From assembly GCA_013433145.1 (NCBI GenBank), contig CM024175.1, positions 11,099,914 through 11,163,913 of the forward strand: a stretch of 64,000 bases of DNA, given 5' to 3'. Positions 29,079-41,674 of the stretch are shown in pieces (within the stretch, counting starts at the first letter, position 1; each line of letters opens with the position of its first letter). The stretch comes from Ascaris suum (taxonomy: Eukaryota; Nematoda; Chromadorea; Rhabditida; Ascarididae). Position numbers and translations under genes: made by a program. Below the pieces are notes generated by a model, which saw only the letters and a list, made by a program, of their open reading frames with translations, was not told where the DNA came from and did no database searches.

Positions 29079-29108
29079 AGGTAAATGAATAGGTAAATGA
29101 ATAGGTAA
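29079..29108 (+). repeat. 12-bp tandem repeat, 2.5 copies
   Basis: The unit AGGTAAATGAAT occurs twice in tandem, followed by half a copy. It is short and intergenic. Confidence 0.85.
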
Positions 29109-31401
29109 TCAGTAGAAATCAAGAAAACTTGAATATTTCATTTACAATTCGAAAATTACACTATAATATCACATAAACTAAAATCTAGAATGCGGCATAA
29201 ATCACTGATTACATTATAAAATTCATCGCGAACAACACCACATCAGTGCACTCTATTAGATAGAAATTTATAGCATAATTGAAAGGAATAGAGATGCTCC
29301 TATTTATAAATGATATTGACAGAAATAGATTTTGATGAAATTATTAGAAGCATCCGATTCATATATACGATTATTTTTACTCTTTTAGCAATAAGGAACA
29401 ATCCATAAAATTGCCGAGTAAATAAACTCATTTTCACTCTCTCAGTTTTTTATTTCTATTTTTTCATTTCTATTTTTTTGTTCGCATAAATAAATAAATA
29501 AACAGTTTCATTTCTATTCATTTCATAGGAATATTATTTTGTAGGATTGGATGAAGTTAAGAATTGTTGAAATATACAGAAACGATTTTTCAAAAAAAAA
29601 AAGCGTTCGCATAAATTCAACGTTGAACTAAATTAAATCAACAATGCAATAAGCAAAAGTGGAAAAGTCGAAAAATTCCCACAGAAAAATCGCATAAATA
29701 AGCAACTATTCAATCATCATAAAGAGCAAACGGATCAAATATTACGCAAATCGAAGAAAAAAAAAATTTTTTTTTTTCATCAACGCATAAGATGATTAGA
29801 AATTTTAGAAGGAAATTTGAGATTTTTCTTTCAGTAATTATTTATCAAATTTTAGAAATTTTTTTTTCTTCCCAATCGCTTTCAACAAATGAAAGAAAAA
29901 GCGAAACGCTAGGATAATGCTCTTTTTTTTTTCCATATAACATTTTATTTAAAAAATGAGGAATTCATAGAGAACGAATGGTGCAGAAATGATTTTTCTT
30001 TTCTGTGAACATTATTGTCACCTATATGTGAAGTTAAAATTTATAAAAAGAGAAATGGATCAATGCGAGTTTATAAGGACAGAAGGAGATGCCAATCTAT
30101 GGCAACAACATCTAGGATTGCTGCAACTTTTCAATGATTCAAGCATTATAGCACAAAGGTCTCTAGCAGTCATTGAGGCGTCGTGTCTTTATGGCGTGAC
30201 TGTAGGTGTTTCCGTCTGTCTGCTCAATAATTTCAACTCAGAAAACGCTAAAAACGCTAGAATTACGAAATTTAGCCAATATAGTGTGCATCACGGATTG
30301 ACTTTCCTCCTCCTAAAATCCACTCTGATGTAACAAATTCGAATGAAGTTATAGATTTTTGAATGCGCCAAAAACTTGCATTTATTTTTCATTTATTCGA
30401 TTTTCATTTTAAACTAATCGCATTAAATGAAAATGATATTTCGTTAGAAGATTTACACGAATGATCGCAGTAACAAACCGTCAAAGATTAAATCATGCAT
30501 TATTCTTTGTTGGAGTTTCCTAGCTATGCTCATTCAATTATGAAATTTGATGAGTATAAAAGGTGATTACAAAAAGGGCAAACTGTATCAATTCTTTTAA
30601 TATGCTTCTTCATTTGTTCAAAAATCACTTTTCAACTACAGTGGAAAATTATTACAGTGGAAAATTATCAATTATTCGCGCGATTTTTTTTTTCACGCGT
30701 ACTTCATAGGAAATCCGTTAATAAGTACTAAGAAATCGGTGCAGTTTTTGTCGAATTGATTAAAAGTCGTGAAAAGAATCTAATCTACTCGATTTGAAAT
30801 TTTTCTAATCGTATCAAAGATGCTTTACATTATTAACACAACTTATATTCTAAATACGCTTTTGATAAAGATATCAATTGCAAAAATTTTGCGGCGCTTC
30901 AATACTCAACCTTTGAAATGTGTATCGATTAAAGCATATTGGAAAGTTGTTTTCATCTTTCAATTGTATAGTCGGAAATAAAATTTCCTAAGGGACATTC
31001 TTTATGATGATAATCATCTCAAATGTTCTACTTTCAGCACTATATTATTAATTTTGAATTCAGCGCAAAAAAAAAATCACTCTCTTATATAGGCAAAGAA
31101 AAAAAAAAACAACATAGGGTAACTGAATTGCCGGATGAGAACCTATTCTGCAAAATTTTTTCACGCATATTTTTTCCTCTAAACGCATTATGATGATATT
31201 CGCTTCTAATATGCATGTATGTTTATCTGAATATCTGTCTTCTGGTCACGCATTTTTTATGTTGGAGCCGTTGAAAATTGAGCTAATCTGTGGTCGAATT
31301 CCATAACGCTCTGAATTTCGTTGTGCGCTAGTTGAATCACAGAAAAATCAAACTTATGTTAGAACATAGCATTCTTGCATATTTCAATTTTTATTGACGG
31401 C

Positions 31402-31455
31402 TTATAAAGAGGAGGCATGTTCTAGTATGCTTCTCTCCTCAGTCATTCGAAACGG
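31402..31455 (-). CDS. Possible short terminal exon
   Basis: After the acceptor CTATTTCAG the phase-0 frame reads PFRMTEERSILEHASSL and stops. An AATAAA follows within ten bases of the stop. It is only 17 codons, so chance is likely; the poly(A) signal is the main support. No matching upstream exon was found. Confidence 0.18.
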   Translation of the reverse strand, partial: PFRMTEERSILEHASSL

Positions 31456-33486
31456 CTGAAATAGCAGTTAAACGGGAGCTACCACCATTTCCCGAGACTT
31501 AGCATCGAAGACAACGTTTTATGAAACATAATCACGAGTTACATTGGCTGAGCCCACAAATCTATCATTGGTCGGATATATTTCACCTATGCAATTTAGA
31601 TTAGCACATCAAGAACTCCAAAATTCTCCTCCCCCCTCCCCCTCTCTAAGCCCAATTTGCGAATTTGGGTTCGGCTGCCGAGTTTCATAATTTCAGGTGA
31701 GAAAATTAGCTTTGTTGAAACTAAATTCAAATATGTAAGTCGAAAACGTTAGGTCGGTCGATAAATAAAAATTACCCTGAAAATGAGGTTCATCTATCTT
31801 ATCTAATTATTCAATAGTATTTAAATGAACTCCAGCTCATATATATGTGGTGATATTCAAATAACTTCATAAATTTTATACATCGCTCTAGCATGTTTTC
31901 ATGAAGGCATCGTAGAGTGCGTTGAGATGCCGAATGCTCATCAATTCTCTCAACAATTCAGTGCAAAATGTCACAACAGGGCGCCAGGATTATCGCTCTT
32001 TTTGGAGATCGCTCTTTTTTTGAGACTAAAGGAGAAAGAAAAATACCACCCATATTTGTCTTGCTATATCATAGTGTGTTCGTTTAACCGGCTAAAACAA
32101 TCAAAGAAGACGAACGAAAAGTTCAGGAATAACTTATTCATTCAGAAAATTTCACCAAGAAACGCAGTTTTCCGTATACAAATGGCTTTTCTAATTCGCC
32201 TATCTGGCAATATAACTTCAATGAACACGATGTTAAGAAATGGTCATTAAGAAGAAAAATTCTCCAGCAATAAGATATCACAGCTATGAAATTTTTAGCC
32301 GCTTTTTGAGCAAAAAATAATAGTTGAGTTCAATTCAGATTTAGAGCTTCATAAAAACGAATCCGGAATTACGTCAATCGATGAAAAATAAAAGCGAAAT
32401 TAGCCTCGAATTAGCTCTTTTTTTTTTTGCTCGCGTATGATAAATTAATTTAAAATCGTAATAAACGTTCATCTGCTCTTTATTGCATCTATATTTGTTT
32501 CAGTTGTCGAAAATGTTCGAAATACGATTAGCGAATAACACGAATGTGAACGTCAAAAAAAAACTGAAACTTGGTATTGTATATGGAAAATGAATGACAT
32601 TCAGGATGTATATTGCAATCGAATATATCAAGTTTATTACAAAAAAAAAAACTTAAATAAACGAAATAAGTTTCGCCTAATGGAGTGCTGGAATTGTCCA
32701 TGAAAAATAATTCCCCATTATTACTATCAGTATGTATTCAGATAGGAGAGTACTTCAACAGTAATACTTGAGGAATTATTTTTAACATGGCGGGTTGAGA
32801 AATCAGTTATACTTCCATTAAACCATATTTTGGTTGCAATTGGACGATTTATTGACTTGAATCTATCTATGGACACGATTTATTCCTCTTTTTTTTTTGG
32901 TTTGAGCATCGAGCATAACCTCTCGAAACAAGTTGAGCCTCACGGAAGTCGAGTGGCTATTACGTTGATTTTTGAAATATTTCAGGCGCAATAATGTAAT
33001 GCAAAGAATAAAACCGCCTACTTAATATGTTCGAGAATAAAAAAACTAAAAGCAGTTGCTTAATTAGCAGATGCAATGAAAGAATCATTTCTCTTAATAT
33101 CATAATATAATGCATAGAGCTAAATAATAAAATAATCTGTTGAATACGTAGCATAGAAATTAAAATACATATGCATAATAAAATAATCACATCATGGAAA
33201 AAAAACTCTCGACTTTTTAAGTTCAAATAGTGAAAACAAGTATTCAACTTGAAAGTAAATAGAGGAAAAAAATTGCTCGTTGAAAAAAATTTAAAAAAAA
33301 TTAAAACGACGGGTTTCGTTTAAAAAAAAAAGTATGAAGGACATTATTTCTCCTCCAGCAATAAAAAGAACATTATTTTTTTCGGTGATTTTTCGCTCTT
33401 TCATTTTTGCTCGTTTACTATTCAACTATGTAATTTCCAACTACACTCATTTGCTTAACTAAAGAAAGATGGAAGGATATATTTAC

Positions 33487-33640
33487 TTAAACGTCCTTTG
33501 AATATGGCAAACGAGTCGTTAAGTTCATGGAAGTGGCTAATTTAATACGCATACGAATATTACCATATGAAATCCTGAAATTTTATGCATCGGGAATGCC
33601 CGCTCAAGTTCAAGACGTATAAACTTGGAAAAACTAACTC
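33487..33640. other. Patch with coding-like frames on both strands
   Basis: On the minus strand 33574-33487 follows a TTTCAG acceptor with 28 open codons (RMRIKLATSMNLTTRLPYSK). On the plus strand a 43-codon frame across the same bases reads FEYGKRVVKFMEVANLIRIR. They cannot both be real, and neither links to another exon. Confidence 0.18.
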
Positions 33641-34420
33641 AATCTATAAGTTTCAGGGGAGTATTTAAAAATCGTGCAAATCATAAATCATCCGAGTAAA
33701 AAATTGGTGAGATGGAGAATGCAACAATATCTGATAATTAATTGCCCGCCGTCTATAATTCCTCTCTGAATTAAAGCGCTCCGGGAACTATAGAATAAAG
33801 AACGTGAATGAGAAATATATCTTCCACGTTATGATACCTTATGGATGGTGGTCACCTCATAATCTAAAAATTTCTGATCCCTTTCTAAGAAACAAAAAAA
33901 ATGCATTAGAATAACTGCATATTTCATTTTGCTTGAACGCCGATAAAAATTTGTAGGTGAAAAAAAAATGTATTTTTTGTTTTTCACAGTCTAATGGAAG
34001 TGATAAAATTTAGCTTGAAGAAAATGAAAATTTTTTCCTTTTGCGATTTTAGGATTTCCAAAAAAAAAAATTCTCTCAGAGTCGATAGTTCAGAGTGAAA
34101 CGGATAACCTATCTAGTAATATGCCAGATCTATGAAAATTTGCGATTCTATGTTCACGAATTTTCGAATTGCATCTTTGAGATATGCAAATATGCGCGCA
34201 GACACAAAAATGTATAAAATTGGCAAAATTAGGCGCTTTATAAGTGCACATTTTCGAGGTGTATAGAAAGGAAATTCATTTAATGATTTGAAAAGAGTTT
34301 TTGGGATGGCCAGCTTAAAATAGGAGTAAATACTCGGCAAAGGAAATTCTATTTCAAAGAATGAAAGAATGATTTATAAATAATCGTCATCCTTTTTCAG
34401 GCACTCGTTGAGAATAATGT

Positions 34421-34440
34421 GCACCACCCTGCACCACCCT
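34421..34440 (+). repeat. Tandem 10-bp duplication
   Basis: GCACCACCCT occurs twice back to back in intergenic DNA. Confidence 0.8.
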
Positions 34441-35467
34441 CAATAAGCATCAACATCAACTTTTGATGAAATTGTTGACTAATACGAGCATATTTTGTGG
34501 AGTTTATTTAAAGTTTGTAAGATTATGAGATGATCGAATATTACTTAATATATACTAAAAAAGCTCATTTGACTGTCGAGAAATCAATAAGTGAAAGAAA
34601 AGTATGCAAAACTCAAATGGCAAGAAGGAAACACCTTTTCAGGTAATCAAAAGAAATAAATACACATGGCATTAGCTAAATTTCCAATCAAGAATACATT
34701 CAAACGAACATAAAATTATCAACATCCAATTTGAATATATAGAAATTTGCAAGAAGACAAATATAACAATCTAAAAAAGTTTTTACTTTGAATAAAATTA
34801 TACGACAAAATGCCACAATATATATTAGTTAGTATATGATGTGCGCAGATAGTTCATGAATTTAACTCACTAATAAAATTTTTTGATGGTCAAATACATA
34901 GATTTTTATTATCACACAAAGAAATTTGGTAGAGATTAATTGATAAAACTGAATTTAAAAAAAAAAATTAATTTTCATACAATTTTCGAATATTTTATTA
35001 AATTTTTGATTAAGTGTTTTTTTTTAAATTCATAGTTTCGATTTAAATACAATAGTGAAAATTTCATAATATTGCATTCTTCAATTTATTAATTATCTAA
35101 GTTCAACTAAATGATGATTTAATTTTTATTGAGGATAATGCGACGAATGAAACAATAAAGATCAACTGAAAAGATGTCTTAGAAATTTCTAAGAAAAAAA
35201 AAACAAAGAGCATTATATTTGCGCTACAATTGAGAAAATGCATTCTTTTTTTTTTCACACGATATCTCATTTCATGGTAGCAAAAATAAATAAGATAGAA
35301 TCTCCTTACATCATAAACAAACACTTCAAATTGATTCTTTCATCACATTTTTTTTTTTATGAGATACTTTTTAAAATGGAAGTAAATGAGATACTCAGAA
35401 GAACTAGTAGAAGGTTTTAAGTTAGAAAAGACGTGTCCTTCAATTTTACACATTAAAAAAATCCTAG

Positions 35468-35833
35468 ATGAAAGAAATTCACCATCAACTCGCTTGCAAT
35501 GATACCTCATCTCCCTCCGAAATCTCAATAGTAAAGACAATGAAATACGCTTTCGATTTCGAGCTTTTGATTAAAAAACAGGATAGACAACAACAATTTT
35601 GGAAACGATTTATATCCGTGAAGGTGATAGCGAGGTATCCTACTTGTGCACTTTCGGTTTCTTTAATGCTGCAATAATATTTCCGCTGTGCAATGAAATT
35701 TTCTCGATAAGTGCCTCCATATGAACTTCATAGCGTTAACGCATCTCGTAGGTACCACACGCAACGCTTCAACGACCTATTTGTTTCTATATTAGGCAAT
35801 TCCCAGTTTCCTGTTCCGAATGATCATTGCTTA
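35468..35833 (+). CDS. Candidate two-exon plus-strand ORF, unknown product
   Basis: An ATG directly after ATCCTAG opens a frame containing FDFELLIKKQDRQQQFWKRF. A GTATCC donor near 35634 and a TTCATAG acceptor near 35738 would remove about 100 bases and continue in phase into VNASRRYHTQRFNDLFVSIL, ending at TAG near 35833. The peptide is basic with no recognised domain. The donor is poor and the opposite strand also has an open frame here, so support is weak. Confidence 0.2.
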
Positions 35834-36204
35834 TTATATTAGGTATCAATTATCGTCCTATTCTTGCGCGCATGCATTTAATTATTGATAGTACACCTCC
35901 ATATGGTAACTATGGTATATATCCGCTTAATTATGATACACATAGGTGCAGGTAATCTATTTCCATTCGTACAAATGATTTTTTTTTCACAAAGTGCTTT
36001 GTTTTATTCTAGAAAAATTTTTGCACAAAGCTTGTCTATGCTTTGTGTTTTTAGTTGTATTATGAGAAAAAAATGAGTCGACAAGCAGGTTTTAAAAACT
36101 CCTAAAGCCGATTATATATAATGTAGGCAGACACAAGTATTCTTTCAGAAGTCTCTTGGACATACTATGCGACTCGATAACTACATGAGAAACGATAAAG
36201 AAAC

Positions 36205-36235
<31 letters not shown>

Positions 36236-36250
36236 AAATAAATAATATAA

Positions 36251-36328
<78 letters not shown>
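36205..36328 (+). repeat. (AAAT)n followed by (AT)n microsatellite
   Basis: About 50 bases of AAAT units, with small irregularities, run into about 74 bases of AT repeat. Confidence 0.95.
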
Positions 36329-36331
<3 letters not shown>

Positions 36332-36931
36332 TGCACATCTAGGGGTTGCATATATGTATAAATCGTGTAGAAATCAACGATATAAGAACAATAAATTTTA
36401 CACGCAACTAATAAACAACTAATTCAAACAGGAGTGTTCGAATACGAAGAAACCATACGCTTAAATTTTGGAAGATATCGATTTACTACGAAGCAATATT
36501 GAAAGACTTCTCTATAATATATAACTATCGAAGAAAACTATGTTGAGAATGATAACAATCTAAAGGTGTTCTTTATGAAACGATGAGAGATAAAAATCCT
36601 CATTTAGGTGCAGCTAACCTTTTAATGCGCAAATATGTGAGAATTATATCAGTTCGTTCTTTTCAATAAGCTGTTCAATCATACAGTGCAAAGTGATGTG
36701 CAAAAATCGCAATAAATTTCAACTAATTACTCTATAAGAAGAAAACAGTTGATTAATTCTCATCCGGTTGATTTTTTTTTTAGCAATGAAGATGACATCA
36801 TATGCGCTAGTTTAAAATCACCTTAGCATTTCAACTTGAGTAAAATTCAAAAAAAAAATCCGGAAAACGAGAGGATCCATAAAAAGAGCGAGAAGTCAAT
36901 CATACGATTGTTGTTTCTACGAAAATCGCAT

Positions 36932-37553
36932 TTACCTCGATGTTTTATAAACAGATAAATGAGTGAGGTAATTTACGTCAACATTGTTAATGGAAAATAA
37001 TAAATGATAAGTTGATGCAATAAGGCGATAAGCTGTCGATAAGAGATAATTCGTATGACACACTTCGTCGATTTCAACAATTTCCGTCGAAATGAGTTGT
37101 GTGGTTGTTTCATTTGAATTCTTTGTTATCTTTAAACAACACTTCATTAAGCGTAATAACTCTTTATATATTTTCGATGAATGCGCATTGGCTTAAATAT
37201 AAATAAAGTGTATATTTTTTTACTCATATAATGGGATAGAATCGAAAAATAACTGAATATACAGAAACATTTAGAACATGTATATTTTTTTTTAAATACG
37301 AAAAATTTTTGCATACGAATTCGTTTGCGCATTGAAAATCATAAACTCTCTGAAAGTCAACAGATCGAAGCAACTCTAATTGGTACACTTCTCGCCCACC
37401 GATTAGTTGATTGGACAGGTGACCATTGAAGGTAACAAAACGTAACGAGCAAAACCGGAAATTTCGAAGAAGTAGAAGCAATGGGTCTTCACAGGATAAC
37501 AATAAGCTGCCAAAGTTAAGAAAACTACATACTTCATGCAACAGTAGCCACAT
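36932..37553 (-). CDS. Two adjacent candidate minus-strand coding segments
   Basis: 37553-37224 is open for 109 codons. Within it a CTTTGGCAG acceptor (near 37506) and a GTATGC donor (near 37315) bracket roughly 60 codons, including LIGGREVYQLELLRSVDFQR. A second frame, open from about 37193 to 36932, includes KIYKELLRLMKCCLKI and ISTEIVEIDEVCHTNYLLST, with a possible GTAAAT donor. The second segment lacks a good acceptor and the phases do not join cleanly. The plus strand also has a shorter coding-like frame at 37.3-37.4 kb. No family is recognised. Confidence 0.25.
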
Positions 37554-40500
37554 TAAAAAAGCGATTTGACACGCCTCTTAGCAACGCGATAGAAAAGTTA
37601 TGCGAGCATTTGATATGATGACATCATTTCGCGCATCAAAAGGATATAGCTGTGGGGATCACCATTGAAAATATTAATCACAACTGACAATATTTATGCA
37701 CTCATGGAATTATTAAGAATGCATTAAATATTCATAGCAGAAAAAAAAAATTGATAAAATCTCTAGATCATGAAATAAGAGATAAAGGTGCCGGTAACGA
37801 ATTCATTTCTGAGTTATAATTTTAGACTAATAGCTAAATCACAATGTCGTAACGGCGAGGATATGGTCGTAAGTACGCAAGACATTCGTCGTATTGGCTA
37901 AAATAGTGATAGCGAGTGTTATATCTAGTGAAAAATCTACTAAAATTTATGGTGTTTTTTTACTATCAATATTGTGATGATGAAGAGAGTTTTGAGAAGA
38001 TTGAAATATTTTAAGAAAACGTTCCCATTTTTGCAAAAAATCATCCATAGAGATAATATGGAAACATTATCAAATACAACAAACACGTATGAAAAAAATG
38101 GGCATTTTCGAGGTGAGCATTTTAAAGACCTCAACTATTTAATGATCTCTAATCGGTGCATTTCTAGACTAGAAATAAAAACACGAATACGAATACAAAA
38201 TAGTAAACATGCATAGCGAATTATTAAAGCATTGACCGCATTCAGAAAAAAAAAAAATAATGCCTTTCACATATATCTGCAATAAATTCGAATTTGCATT
38301 TTGTGATTGAAACATTTCAATTTAATCATAGTTTGCGATATATAAACTAATTTATGAGAGTTAATACAATATGAAAATATAATTTCATCAATTTTATGCT
38401 TAAAAAACAGAAAAAGGAATTTTTTTTTCTCAGCAAGATTTTTTTTTTCGAAATGAATTCAATAAAAAAAATTTCATCGATGATTGCTGTTAGTAGACGA
38501 ATAACAAATTCAAAAGATATCAAAAGGATGCTTACCGAAGCTAAATTATTGAATATGCACACAACTGGACTGCCGGTTTTAGAAATGCTCTCGCTTTTTC
38601 TTACTTAGTCATGATATTTCTGAAAGCAACAATTCTTGGAAAATTAGGACAAACCACGGAATGCTGAATTAGTTTCTATGCGTTAATACACTCTATATCA
38701 TTGTTTATCAAATGATAAAATAGGCGCATGACGTAAATCTCTTTTTGCAGGATAGATGCGTTAACATTTGGGATTCTGAAGCATTTAAAATAATTCCACG
38801 ATCAGTTATTTTCGCTTCCACATAATCACCATTTATAAGAAAAAAAAAAGGAATAAATCTAATTAAGCGATGCTAGCTGTGTGGATAATAATTTTAAAAA
38901 ATTGGGATGACTTTTTGCCTGGATTTGCAAGACGAGCACTTATGCTAGAATCACCAATATAAAAATCCTATCACCTTCTCCATTCGCCGCCCACCTCTCC
39001 ATTCGTCTTACGAGAGTTCCTGTGGAAATCAAAACTTGCAACTAAAACAACAAAAGTCTCATCTTCATAGACATTGGCTTCTAGTAAAATGGCTCTCCAT
39101 CATGGCAATATTTCCGGGAAAATTTTAAAAAAAAATTGCCACAGTATGCTTAATATTCAATACTATGAAAAATTACCTTATTTGAGAAATCGTTTAGTCA
39201 TATTATCTGAGAATTTTGCTACGTTTTTTTTTTTGCATAAAGAGTAAAAAAAAATCTCTAAATAATCTCATTTTGTGGAAATTGAACTCCACAAAAAAAA
39301 ATTTGCACTTTTAAAGTCATATTTAATGCTTAAATATATCACAAAAAAAAGGTGCAATCTCTAGAGATTATCGAATTGATATCGTTTTTTTTTTCGGCAT
39401 CGATTGTCAATTTTTCTTATATTTATTAATTATTAAACGATAAAAATTCAACATCTTGCAGCAATTTCAATTCGAAAATTTTCTACGTTTATAAATATTT
39501 CATAGGAATTTTATTAATTTGAACGTTTCAATTATCCTATCGATGTATAATATATCGTCATACTTTTAATAAATTTCTCATTTTTCAACAAGTATTTATA
39601 AATACGAATTAACTCAAATGTTAAGCTAACCGATCAGCAGCTAACAAATGAGGAAATGGTGATGTCGCCGACAGAAAGAAAAAAAAAAGTTGTTCGTCGT
39701 CAATTTTCCATTTTTCTAACTCTCACATATACATGTCACTCTTTTACCTCTATTAACGCTCTCATCAATCAATTTAGACATCACCTGCGAGCGAATATCA
39801 GTAACTCCCCACCTATCTCCTTCATTCCTCCCTAACATAGTTTTGCCGATGGTGGAAGATATGAATGTTTCATATGAGCTGGCTAATTTTTATCTACCGT
39901 TTACGAGAAACAAAAAATCGAAAGCCAACACTGCAATTATCGCGAGAAACAAGGAAACGAAAATTCGAAGCGATGCATCTTTTAACCTAGTTATGTCGTT
40001 TAAAAAAAAACTCATAATTTCCTCATACCTAAATATTCATTAAGCATCTCATTACAGCGATATGAACGATCGGTTGACTTCATTAAAATAGGAAATTACA
40101 CGCTTTCATTGCTCAATTCAAGCTTCTATACTAGTCAAACTTGGCCATCAAAATGCTCCTAATATTGATAAAAAGGCGCCTTACACTATACACGATAAGC
40201 AATACAAACATCAATAAATTAAATAAAATTCATTGATTGCATATTTTGCTCTAGTTAGAAATAAAAATTGATAGATTTTTAAAATATTATAGCATTGCAA
40301 ATTTCAAAAAGTGTTGCTATTAAAAAATGTAGAATATTATAAATTTTTAATTAAAAGAATATTTCGCTTTTTTTTTGAAAAAAAAATTGAAAGCGAAATA
40401 AAATTCCAACTTTTTTTTTCGTCAAGGATCCATGTCCTCTGTAATCGTTGCTCAGCCAATTCATAGATTTTAATCTACTTTATATAGTTTATCACATTAT

Positions 40501-40806
40501 GAATAACTGAGATAGTTAATGAATAAGTGATGCATTGAATAAAACATAAATCACAAAATAAAAAAAAAAACGATTGCAACGGATGGGAAAATTTCTTTTA
40601 AAAAAATTCATAGTAACCGAATAGATAGTGATAATCCTTGAGCAAATTTTTTATCATTGCTTTCATATGTTCTTCGGAAAAAGAGCTCGATGATACTATC
40701 ATAGATACGTTGACGATGCAAGGTAGAAAGGTAGATAAATTAAGGCAGAGACAAATTTGCTAAAACACGAAATGATTTGTTGATGTGGGTACTGATTGCA
40801 GTGAAC

Positions 40807-40960
<154 letters not shown>

Positions 40961-41509
40961 TGGTCTAGCAATCATTGTATATGAAATATGTATCAGTTAT
41001 CGCACATCATAATGGAATCAGAATTCTGCAGAAATGTAAAACAGTTTGCAGATATAAAAATAAAAGCAAAACGTTGAAGTTACGGATGATGTAATGCGTT
41101 TCAGATGCAGCAATTTTTTTATGAACTAGATTTCAATCCAATCAAAGGTTACAGATTTAAAAAAAGCTTTCTGAAAAGTGAAAGGTACATCGTATTTATC
41201 GATTTCCTGATAGATACAATCATATTTCTCCTTAACTATAGGAATCAATGCTCGATTAAATAATATAAATTCAGATCTATTGATCACTTCCAAAGATTCG
41301 AACTATCCTTGGCCACCGATAGCTTTGTGTAATGAAATAAGTCGACACGGTTACGTCAATATCATCCTCCCCCCCCCTCCCCTCCTCCCATTCCAAAAAA
41401 GCAATCCAAATACATGAATGAGCTAAGGTTTGAAAAATAGTGAACTTCCCTTCGGACTTTCACATCCTGGACGAAGGAACAGTTTCTGGCCGTTTGTATG
41501 AAGTATATA

Positions 41510-41674
41510 TCATTTCTGAGAAGGTCTAGAAACTTCAACACTTTTTAGTGAACGCCACTCAAGCAAGGAATAAGCCGATCTCAATGTACTTAACAGGTTG
41601 CGATCCATGTACTGTATTAAGCATGATGACAGGTAAACAAAATGCTGACAGCGAATTGCTGCACTATGCGTAGC
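41510..41674 (-). CDS. Candidate terminal exon, 54 codons
   Basis: A very good acceptor (TTTTTCATTCCAG) is followed in phase 0 by 54 codons to TGA, including RCQHFVYLSSCLIQYMDRNL. An upstream frame with its own TTTTCAG acceptor near 41823 contains pyrimidine-rich low-complexity sequence and does not clearly join. There is no poly(A) signal close to the stop and no recognised domain. Confidence 0.25.
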   Translation of the reverse strand, partial: ATHSAAIRCQHFVYLSSCLIQYMDRNLLSTLRSAYSLLEWRSLKSVEVSRPSQK

